Part shown: positions 12,001 through 25,547 of the stretch, one piece after another
How positions within the stretch are numbered: the stretch's first letter is position 1
How the letters are laid out: each line of letters opens with the position of its first letter
Source: Diplosphaera chodatii
Taxonomy: Eukaryota; Chlorophyta; Trebouxiophyceae; Prasiolales; Stichococcaceae
DNA: 64,000 nt
Assembly (NCBI GenBank): GCA_032358165.1
Contig: JAALGY010000037.1
Coordinates: 769,001-833,000 of the forward strand
Direction: 5' to 3'
Made by a program: the position numbers and the translations under genes
Notes under the pieces: model-generated
What the model was told of the DNA's origin: nothing
Database searches by the model: none
The model's input: only the letters and a program-made list of their open reading frames with translations

Positions 12001-13286
12001 TGGTTCGCACTGCCAGGAGGCGCAGACAGGCACCAAGTATGTGCGTGGGGTGCACACATGCGGGCTGCTGGTGCTGACACCGTGCGGCCCAGCTGGTCGT
12101 CTGCTGCCCAGGTGTTTGAGCGGGGGCACTTTGCGGGCGTGGAGGAGATGCGCACCAACGAGCGCCTGTTCGACCGCGTGGCGCCCATGGGCGTCAACGA
12201 CATTGCGATGGCGTGCCAGTACAAGTTTGGCGGGGCGGCCCAGCTGGATGTGCCGGTCACCTCGTTCGACGGCCTGGAGGACAACACCATCGACACAGGT
12301 ACTTGCGTCACTGCATCTGCTATTTTTGGGTTGCTACTTGCTCTGTGACATCGTACTGCTGGCTGCTGGTGCACCCAGCCCTGTTTGTCTGTAACTGCTG
12401 GCCATTGCTGAATCATGAACGAATGTTTGCTTGTTGCAGGCAATGTGGCACAGTGGGGCCAGTACACGAGTGGGCCATACTGCAATGTGCCCATCGTCGG
12501 CGGCGACCATTACTTCGTGTCTACACACTACCAGGTGTGCATCGGCCACCAGGAGGCATGCCGTTGTTGTCCGCCAAGCATGCAAGGTCGAGGCACATGC
12601 TGATAAGTTCCGCCATGCTGCCACCGCAGGAGGTGGTGGGTGTGGTGGGGGCGCAGTGCCTGGCGCTGCTGGACGCGCTGCCCAGCGGCGGCGGCATCAT
12701 GGCCGGCCACTCCTGGCTGGCGGAGGCCGGCGGCGACGGTGGCGACGGAGACAGCGCCAAAGACTCCGGCCCGCCGCCCAGCCTGCCCTCGCTGGCGGCG
12801 GCGCGGCAGCCCGCGCCTGCATCCGCGACGCCGGCGCAGGCGGCGCCGGCAGCAGGGAGCAGAGCGGACGCCGCGGCGCTGGTGGCGGCGGTGGCGCGGG
12901 GGCAGGACGCGCGGGAGGCGGCGCGCGGGACTGCTCCTGCAGCGTCTCAGCGGCAGGAAGGAGGAGTGGTGGCAGCTGTGGGTGCTGTAGCAGCAGCAGC
13001 GCAGGGTGTGCAGCCGCAGCCGCCGCAGCCGCAGCCGCTGCAGCAACCACCGCAGCAACAGGAGCAGCAGCAGCAGGCGGGCCCAGCACTGCCGCCGCGG
13101 CCGGCGTCCAAGTCTGTCGGCACCCAGGCTGATGCAGCGGCGACAGCGCGAGCGGCATCCAATGACGGCTCAGAGTCGGATGCGAATGCGCTGCGACGCA
13201 TCGAGAACTGGGCCAAGCTGCAAGTGGGCCTGGCACTGCTGTCGGTGCCGGCACTGCTGCTCGGAGTGTGGCTCAGGCGGCAGTAG
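1..13286 (+). CDS. Type I polyketide synthase, KS-DH-KR-ACP-TE-ACP-TE-TM, 5'-truncated by window edge
   Basis: Multi-exon gene entering from the left edge and ending at TAG 13284-13286. Domains in order: ketosynthase 1-1840 (active Cys in DTACSSS, codon 250-252; HGTGT near 1019; SKACCGHTEG near 1360); dehydratase-like 1960-3160; ketoreductase 3180-6600 (Rossmann motif VITGGTGGLGLL near 4585, YAAAN catalytic Tyr near 5625); ACP1 6800-7130 and ACP2 9978-10340 (both GLDSLASMELRQKLQ, Ser being the phosphopantetheine site); thioesterase 1 7280-9600 and 2 10460-12740; an A/P/Q-rich linker; and a C-terminal hydrophobic segment near 13225-13275. KS runs straight into DH with no acyltransferase between, so extender loading in trans is inferred, as known for algal PKSs. 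The exon ending at 9600 and the one starting at 9978 are both phase 0, which supports one polypeptide across both ACP-TE units. The product cannot be predicted. Confidence 0.88.
6649..6674. repeat. Perfect 26-bp palindrome inside a PKS intron
   Basis: The sequence CCAACACTGTTGC followed directly by its exact reverse complement GCAACAGTGTTGG spans 6649-6674 with no spacer. It lies in non-coding sequence between the last KR exon and the exon leading into ACP1. It could form a cruciform or a strong intronic RNA hairpin, or bind a dimeric protein. No function can be assigned. Confidence 0.9.
6784..9600 (+). repeat. ACP-TE unit, copy 1 of an intron-containing tandem duplication
   Basis: This segment encodes ACP1 and TE1 of the PKS. 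It matches copy 2 exon for exon: GLDSLASMELRQKLQ, LFCLPYAGGISENVY, VCPIELPGRGRRR, FGTCLGAIVAYEV, GHFAGVEEMRTNERLF, DNTID and GGDHYFVSTHYQ all recur. Splice junctions fall at the same protein positions, for example after KLQ, after AQLLE and after STHYQ, while the intron sequences have diverged. TE1 has Cys at codon 8212-8214 where a Ser is usual, and His at codon 9242-9244. If the 9601-9977 intron were retained, translation would stop at about 9681, which would be an alternative C-terminus after TE1. Confidence 0.85.
9978..12745 (+). repeat. ACP-TE unit, copy 2 of the tandem duplication
   Basis: Second ACP-TE unit of the PKS. The pre-ACP exon 9978-10076 is 33 codons in phase 0, followed by ACP2 from 10238 and TE2. 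TE2 keeps the Cys nucleophile (codon 11456-11458, FGTCLGAIVAYEV), a candidate Asp in GLEDNTIDTG and His in GGDHYF (codon 12508-12510). Compared with copy 1 it has conservative changes, such as N to D in NERLF(N/D)RVAPMG and ACMYKF to ACQYKF. Both copies therefore appear to be under protein-level constraint. The downstream tail (A/P/Q-rich linker and membrane segment) follows this copy only. Confidence 0.85.
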
Positions 13287-13652
13287 TTTGATACCATACA
13301 AATGCGGAATCCGATGGCTTGCCGCATGACTGTTCTACTACAGTCAGGCCCCAGGTGTACTGAACTACTGGATCACATATCAATGGAAACTGAGCAACAA
13401 CCTGTGCACTCGGACGCAATGGTGTATATGTATCGCTGACAGGGCACCAGCGTGATGTATGTGTTGAGTGTGCAAGTGTGCATTGTTAGGCAGGGGAGTT
13501 GATTTCAGGTGGTTTTGTAGAACGTGTTGACATTGTTTGCTTGCAACCTGATCACTGTTGCAACTGATCACGACGCTGCAACCAGATGCCAACATGCTGA
13601 TCACCAACGAGCTCACGAATCGCCCTCAAGGCCCTCCGCAACATGTGGACTA
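13287..13652. other. Convergent intergenic region between PKS and USP
   Basis: About 366 bp holding both 3' untranslated regions. I see no gene, no RNA gene and no convincing TGTAA poly(A) signal on either strand. Confidence 0.5.
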
Positions 13653-18955
<5,303 letters not shown>

Positions 18956-19601
18956 GCAACGACACACTGCACGCCCACAACGGCGTCGCGATGCACTACG
19001 GCGACTGCGTGACTGCGACGTCACTGGCCGATAATCGCGCGCCTGTTCGGGCGCGTCGAGAGCTGGCGCTGACCCGCCTGACCGGCTTGCAGTCAGGGCC
19101 TGGCTGAGTGGCTGTTGATGGGGCCGAAACCCTGCACATGACGTAAGCCGCCGGCGCAGCATCGGCGGCATGCGCTCGCACTAAGCTTATTACCTGGCCG
19201 CGGTCGCATTCACTGGTTCAACGCACCTATGCTTGTCGTCCAGAGGTGTATTATAGCGAAGCTGGCAGCTGGCGGCCTTCAGGCGTTGGAGGAACTTGTC
19301 ACTGCATGGAACATTGACCTGCCTGCTGGCAATGCTATTGAGACATGCTGGTGATCTCTGTGAAACATGTAGACGTGGTGTATGACCTATACGGGATGAT
19401 TGTCGGGCTGCTTGGAAGGGTTGCAGCGGTGTTCTGAAGTTTGAGCAAGCACAATCCTCGGAAGCTCTCAATTCAATCAGCCCGCCGTGGAATAAAGGAG
19501 AAATGACGTGTGCCTATACCGTAGCGGCAGACAGCGCCTACCTGCCATAGCAAATCTGACAACTCAGAGGAATCTCACCCTGCAACGGGCGTGGAATCCC
19601 G
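18956..19601. other. Upstream region of USP gene and 5' flank of tRNA
   Basis: About 650 bp with no supported gene. It must contain the promoter of the minus-strand USP gene. Short open frames here, such as 19190-19471 on the minus strand, lack any recognisable domain or splice pattern. Confidence 0.4.
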
Positions 19602-19688
19602 ACCGCATTCGTCTAGTCTGGTTAGGATGTTTGGCTTTCAGCAAAAGGCAGAACCCAAAAGACGGGGGTTCAATTCCCCCATGCGGTG
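19602..19688 (+). tRNA. trnE(UUC): tRNA-Glu (anticodon UUC) with a 13-nt intron
   Basis: The cloverleaf can be folded by hand. The acceptor stem ACCGCAT (19602-19608) pairs with ATGCGGT (19681-19687), followed by discriminator G. The D-arm is GTCT..GGAT, the anticodon stem TTTGG pairs with CCAAA, and the loop is C-TTTC-A-C with anticodon TTC. The T-arm is GGGGG-TTCAATT-CCCCC. Between position 37 (A19640) and position 38 (C19654) lies GCAAAAGGCAGAA (19641-19653), the canonical site for a nuclear tRNA intron. The body matches eukaryotic tRNA-Glu closely (GGTTAGGAT, TTTGGCTTTCAC). A TTTTTT run follows 20 bases later. Position 1 is A rather than the usual U or G. Confidence 0.93.
19641..19653 (+). 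other. tRNA-Glu intron
   Basis: Thirteen bases (GCAAAAGGCAGAA) sit immediately 3' of the nucleotide after the anticodon. This is the standard position cut by the tRNA splicing endonuclease. Removing it restores a 7-base anticodon loop and a 5-bp anticodon stem. Confidence 0.85.
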
Positions 19689-19707
19689 TCGAGAATCTAT
19701 TTCTAAC

Positions 19708-19713
19708 TTTTTT
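19708..19713 (+). terminator. RNA polymerase III oligo-T terminator
   Basis: Six consecutive T residues lie 20 nt downstream of the tRNA-Glu discriminator base, as expected for polymerase III termination. Confidence 0.8.
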
Positions 19714-20154
19714 GTTGCTAAACCCTATTTTCGGACTCTCATGTTAACTTTTTGCTCAGTTTTTGCAGACTGTTTCATTTTGTGCCCCTTCTGGGCTGTA
19801 ACACCATAACATGACAGCGCTTTCGTTCTGCGGACTGCGAAGCTGTCAGACACCAGACCTGTCAGAGTGTTGGACTGACAAACACGTTATCTATCATCAT
19901 GCTTGGGTGGATCAAGCCACGTGCTGCTGACGCTGGCAGGCAAGGATGCCCGTGCAAGAAGGCATGAAGCACAGCGGCCTTGCCCTTCTTGCACATTGAA
20001 TGTGCCATGATTTGCCGAAAACATAGCACTGGCTTTTGCGTTATATGTGACAACAGAACAAGAATCGGATGCAGCAACAACCCAAGAGATATGACAGTCA
20101 GCTCGACGTCGAAAGCATCTTGGCAGCGCACACAGGCCGTTCAAAGGCTTGAAC
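19714..20154. other. Spacer between tRNA-Glu and RING gene
   Basis: About 440 bp, more AT-rich at its left end. I see no supported gene. It presumably carries the promoter of the downstream plus-strand RING gene. Confidence 0.4.
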
Positions 20155-22328
20155 ATGAAGCGTTCGGACCTCCTGCCGCTTCTAGCGCTCCTGGGCGTGC
20201 TGGCGTGCTCGACGGCGTCGATCTCGAGATCGGCTTCAAAATCATCGAGGCCACATGTGCTGCATATGATGCCGCAATCCAGCGGCAACGCGCTAATAGG
20301 CGGCAGGTTTGAAACAGAGAGCTCAGCTGGAAGCGAACTCTGGCTCAGCGAAGGCCCGCCTGGCAGCTGCACCAGCACTCGCTTCGGGTGGGTTGCCGTG
20401 TCGACAGCGCATCCTTTGCCTTGTTGACCTGCTTCTGGTTGGTTTGAATAGATCTCCCGTTGACTATGCGCCCGGCAGGCTGAGGGCGCACTGGGGTGAT
20501 GGTCCGCTGAGTGGTGATGGTGTTGCCGCCGCCGGTGGCGGCGGCAGCAGCTTGAACACGCAGCTGTTGCACAGCTGGACCATCACCTTCGAGCGATTGC
20601 CGCACCAGTGCAGCCCCAACAGCTTGCTCCTGCAGGTCTGAGAAGCATCTGCCGTCTGCACACCTGTTGGCAACCTGCATCATGGCCCGCAGGTGCAATG
20701 CAACCGTCCCGAGATGTCGTCACTGGATGGTATCGTCACAGAGCAGCTGATGGTGATTACAGGCTGTGGTGCCGGAGCGCTCGTGGCTTAGGGCATGGCC
20801 TGCGCAGCAGGCACGCATCCTTGCGCATCATCACGGCGACATGCTGCAGCAGCCAGCTCACCACGCTTCGGGCGCTGCCGCATCAGACTGGCAGCACGCC
20901 AATCATTCGTCAGGTGAGAGTCCTGAGGGTTGCCACGGCGACCTCCCGTCTGCCAAGATGTATAGTTGCCTGATCCGACGAGGATTTTCTGGTCACGTGG
21001 TCACATCAGACCCTGAATGCTTCATGCAGTCAACCTGGACTGCTGCTGCACGTCGGGCTGGGTGCTGGCAGAGTGGACAGATGGCAGCACCGCAGTCAAG
21101 CAGCACCCACAGGCACGTACAGCATGTACACATCCGATGCACGCCCTGCTGCCCTTCCCGGTCTCACCTTGCAGAGCAGCAAGTGGGCGGCAGAACTACC
21201 TTCGATATACGATTCGAATTGAGTGCAGGCCTGCACCTGCTGCCCACATGGGGGCAAGTGCTGCAAGAGAAGCGGCCCATCACTGCCAGTGGTCATAGCT
21301 TTTGCGGCATTTGCTGCGGCAGCTCTGCTCCTCTGCTGTGTGGTCGGTATCACCAGGTATGCAACACAGCACACGCATTCCAGCATCCAAGGTCGGTCAC
21401 GATGGCGTCCTATATTCAATGCGGTTTCAGGTATGCAGCTACTGCCTCCGCAGCAGCTCACGTATGCCCTGATGTCACCATGCAGGCTGCGAGCCATGAC
21501 AGCAGGCGCCTCCACTGAGGAGGATGGACCAGCAGCAGCCCAGATAGCAGGCCGCCAGCTCAAAGGTAAGTATGTGCGCCATCTGCAGCAATGTTTTACA
21601 ATACACATTATAGCTGAGGGTGCGTGTCTCCTGCTGGAACAAGATACCACCTGCGACATCTAAACCAGCAGGTGTCCCGACGGCGCTGCGGCTGCGGGCT
21701 GCGCCGCTGGACGGGGCGGATGCGGCGGCGTGGCAGCCGGGCGAGTGCCCTGTGTGCCTCGATATCGTGGCCGACAGCGGCCGCTGGCTGCGCTTTGTAT
21801 GCGGACACGGCACCTGCCGGGAATGCCTGTTCAGCCTGGCCCACAGCAGGTCCAGTACACCACTGCACACTGGGCAGTGCTGGCATGTCGTGCCACTGTA
21901 CGCACCTGACCACTGTCGCGGTCTCAGCATCATGCTGCACCAGTAGAGTATTGACAGTACAGCGGCGTGGTGGATGCTGCAGGCGTCTGGGGGCATGCTG
22001 CCCGTTGTGCAGGCTGCCGCTGGTGGCGGAAACAATGGCGCTGCCAGCAGATGGCGACGACTGTACATGCGACATCGGACCTCTCACCAACAGCGGAGGT
22101 GCTCGGCAGCGGCCGGTGTCGGCTGCAGCAGCGGCAGCTTTGCAGCCTGCATGCGAGCACGGCTGCGGCTGGCGACCCAGTAGCGCTGGCGCCGAAGGGG
22201 CAGAGGAGGTGGTCAAGAGGCGCAGCAGCCAGTTTGGCGATGTCATTGTGATTGTCAAGCTGCCACAGTCAGCAGCCAGCACTGATGATACAGCGACTGG
22301 CAGCTCTGGGACAGACAATGCAGTCTGA
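20155..22328 (+). CDS. Signal-peptide, single-pass membrane RING-finger protein (probable E3 ubiquitin ligase)
   Basis: The start at 20155 opens with a typical signal peptide (MKRSDLLPLLALLGVLACST). Exons in the next kilobase (20480-20635, 20765-20910, 21223-21355) encode a luminal or extracellular part without a recognised domain. The membrane helix VVIAFAAFAAAALLLCCVV lies near 21285-21340. After a donor in CAAAG|GTAAGT, the cytosolic part carries a split C3HC4 RING: CPVCLD, then CGHGTCRECL, then after an intron CCPLCRLPLV (near 22005-22030). Codon phase is preserved across both junctions, giving LAHSRRLGACCPLC. The tail is Ser/Ala/Gly-rich with stop at 22328. The topology resembles membrane RING ligases of the PA-TM-RING type, but no PA domain is identifiable. 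Partner and substrate are unknown. Confidence 0.72.
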
Positions 22329-22711
22329 CACTGTGGCAGTCGTCGCTACATCCTCTGGTGGTCATTCTACCTCAGCTGGAATGTGCAGCACGCTTAGCGA
22401 CCACGCTGCACAAGAGTTGCAGTCACTGCAACAGCCGGGTTACCAAGCAACGCATCACCCCACCCTGCAGCAGACCCTTGCAGCCCATGCTGGGTACTGA
22501 GCTTGTGAGCAGAAGCTCACTTGTGCGCCTGCTCAAAACACTTGTGATTGAATCACACAGATACGCAGCACTTGTCATCACGCGGCCGCGGCTGTTGTGA
22601 CGCCGTGGGGAAGATGTTTGGGCCGGTTTCATGTAGAGCAGCGCCGCACCGCTCCCAGCTCAGCGTCTGCTCGTGACAATGGCCACCTGATGGTCAGCGA
22701 TCAGCGGCACC
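22329..22711. other. Spacer between RING gene and TRM11
   Basis: About 380 bp between two plus-strand genes. It holds the 3' untranslated region of the RING gene and the promoter of TRM11. No other feature is supported. Confidence 0.4.
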
Positions 22712-25350
22712 ATGTGGTACCTGTGCCACTTCATGCACCGACACCTGGACTTTAGGCGATCGGACCTCGAGTCGGTGGCGGCGCTGCTGGGCTATGGCCC
22801 GCTGCGATGGCAGGAGCCGCCGGGCGGCAACCCGCTGTCGCCCTTCTGGCGGGTGTGGCTGCCCGACGACGAGGCCGCGCGCCGCGTCATGCAGCGCTCC
22901 ATGCTGCTGAAGGTGGGCGTTTGCTTCATCCTGATTGGCGGCCATGCGCACCGCACTTGCATGATGATCACCCTGCCAAACGGAATGCAGCATGCTACTT
23001 CGCATCATGCAAGCACACTGACCCCTGAGCCCGTACACACTGCAGAGCCTGTACGAGGTGTGGGGCGAGGGCGGCAGCTGGGAGGAGCTGGAGGCGTCGA
23101 TCCGGGGTGGGCTGCCGGACCGCGACCCGGCGCACCTGGCGGCCGACGCGTCCTGGTGCATCCGCGTGGACGGCTTCGGCTGCGGCATCGCCGACCCGGT
23201 GGCGACGCTCAACCGGCTGAGCTTCGTGCCGTTCGAGGGCCCCGTGCGGCTCCGGGACCCGGACAACATGTTCCGCCTCATTCAGGTGCCGCGCCGCCCG
23301 CCGCCATCGTCACACGCACTGTGCAGCTGAGCCTCTGACCACCTGCAGACTAGCCCCAAAAGGTCACAAAGGCTGTCTGGAGGTAGGCTGCGTGGCGTTC
23401 ACCAGCTCGCGCAGCAGCCACAATGGTCGATCATGACTGTGCGTGCTCAGAGGTGTGCAAACCTGATGGCGTGATGCATCGCTGCCGGCAGGTGGACACA
23501 AAGCGGACGAAAGGCATGATCGCGCTGCCGGAGCACTGGTTCTTCGGGCGGCAGGTGGCCGCGCAGCAGCGGGACTACCTGCAGCGGTACCTGCTGCCGG
23601 AGCGGCGGTACCTGGGGCCCACCTCCATGGACGCCGAGATGGCCTTCCTCATGTGCAACCACGCGCTGGTGCGTCGTAGCTGATCAGGTCAGATGATACG
23701 TCGGCGATCAGATCGTCGCCAACAGACCAGGCATCAGAGGCTTCCCTCACTTTCAGGCATTCACTGCCCGAGTCAGGCGGCAGCACCGGTGTCTACATGC
23801 TTCCCTTAGCGATCTTGGTGTGTGGAATGGAAACTGGCTGCGGGGGCGCAGGTGCGGCGGGGCGCGCTGGTGAGCGACCCGTTCGTGGGCACGGGCGGCG
23901 TGCTGCTGGCGGCGGCGCACCACGGCGCCCTCACCCTAGGCGCCGACATCGACATGCGCGTCATCCGGCTGGGCAAGACGGACAGGGCCGGGCAGCAGGT
24001 GAAGCATACACCTTCTGCATGAGTCGGTTTGCAACCTGGCACTGGATGACAATACACATGCAGATCAGCATGGCATCAAATGGCTGCATGGCTGCCAGCT
24101 TTGGCTGTCCGCTTGGTGCGGACGTCCGACGGTGTCCAACCACGAAGATCGACGTGTCGTGCCGGCTGTGTGCCTCAGGTGGACCTGTGGACCAACTTCC
24201 GGGACTACGGGCTGCGCGCGCCGGTGGGCCTGCTGCGGGCCGACGCGCACACACTGCCCTTCAGGTGGCTGCCCTGCAGCACCACACCTGCATGCCCCAT
24301 TGCAAGGCGCCACCGCCGACACTTGCACTCCAGGCAGCCCCAGATGGACTGCATGCATACTGGGTCTCCCAGCAGGTGCTGATTGCAACCACTCGTCGAC
24401 CGTCCTGTACAAGCGCAGCTTCTTTCTCAAAGAGGACACGCATGCCCTGCTTCCTGCCAGTCTCCACAGCAAATTGAAGCTTGCCGTGCGCAGGCCCGGC
24501 CTGGAGGGGGTGTTTGACGCGGTGGTGACGGACCCGCCGTACGGGGTGCGCGCGGGGGCGCGGAAGAGCGTGCACATGGCGTACAAGGCGCGGCCGGCCG
24601 GGCGGGACCACTTCCCGCACACCGACCCCTACACCCTGGGCGAGTGCCTGCTGGACCTGCTGGAGTCGGCGGCGCGGCTGCTGCGAGTCGGCGGCCGCCT
24701 CGTGTACTTCCTGCCGGTGGGGCCTCCGCTGCTTCCAGCATGAGCACAACCCGGCGTGCAGTTCCATCGGCACACACCGCACGCCACTACAACCTGGGTC
24801 CGCATGCAGTTGTCGAACTCGTGACCTGGCAAAGTTGAAGTGCATGGTTGAAATGGAGTCCCTGTTAACTGCAGGTGGTGCCGGAGAAGTACGATGAGGC
24901 GGTGGTGCCCAGCCACCCTGTGCTGCGGGTGCTGCACAACTGCGAGCAGATCCTGACAGACCGCTACAGGTGTAAATTCCATTTGCCGTTCCGTCCATCT
25001 GCAGCGTGCAGCTGTCCTTGGCAGTGCCTGCAACCGAGCTGCTCCCATACATCTACGGTACAAGTTTGGACAGTCCATGATGTCATCCTTGCTCTGACTG
25101 ACATACACATCCTTGCTGCAGCCGGCGGCTGATCACCATGGAGAAGGTCCGGGCCTATGACCCCGAGGCAGCGGCTGCACACGCGCAGACAGACGGCGCA
25201 GCCTGCATGGCGGCCGTCAACGGGATGGCGGTCGCTGACGCGGTGTACGAGCAGCGGCCAGGGGAGGACGTGTCATCAGAGAGTGGCGGTGCGGCAAATG
25301 GCGGCGCGCCAGACCGGGGTCACAGACAACATCGGGGGAAGCGTGTGTGA
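22712..25350 (+). CDS. TRM11: tRNA (guanine10-N2)-methyltransferase catalytic subunit TRM11
   Basis: AdoMet-dependent enzyme making m2G10 in tRNA, known to act with the zinc-binding partner TRM112. The start at 22712 gives MWYLCHFMHRHLDFRRSDLE, the usual TRM11 beginning. The N-terminal THUMP-containing half includes FWRVWLPDDEAA, LYEVWGEGGSWEEL and FVPFEGPVRLRDPDNMF. Next come RYLGPTSMDAEMAFLMCNHA, AdoMet motif I DPFVGTGGVLL (near 23878-23910), LGADIDMRVIRLGK, the catalytic motif TDPPYGVRAGARKS (near 24528-24570) and a C-terminal segment ending at 25350. About nine exons; splice sites are of the GTG..CAG type. The tail from 25150 on is Ala/Gly-rich and poorly conserved. The next gene (POLA1) is convergent, with about 200 bp between stops. 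Confidence 0.93.
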
Positions 25351-25547
25351 TGTTGCAGTTGCAGATGGCACATTGCACTCCACCATGCAAGGTTCAGAAG
25401 CTTGTTCATGCGTAGAGGTTATCCTGGCTAAAACTTAGGCCTGTGCTCAGGTGGACCAATGAATCAATGCTACCTCATTCTGCACTGTCGGTGTCATCTG
25501 CCACAGCAGCAGCTGGAACGCTGGTCCGCTGCTGGCTGTCACTCTGG

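Noticed and set aside
12213..13132. Long overlapping plus-strand frames near the PKS 3' end (for example 12431-13132)
   Set aside because: Alternative frames of the GC-rich TE2 and linker exons; only the frame ending in the membrane segment continues from TE2.
19190..19471. 93-codon minus-strand open frame near the tRNA
   Set aside because: Low coding character and no recognisable family.
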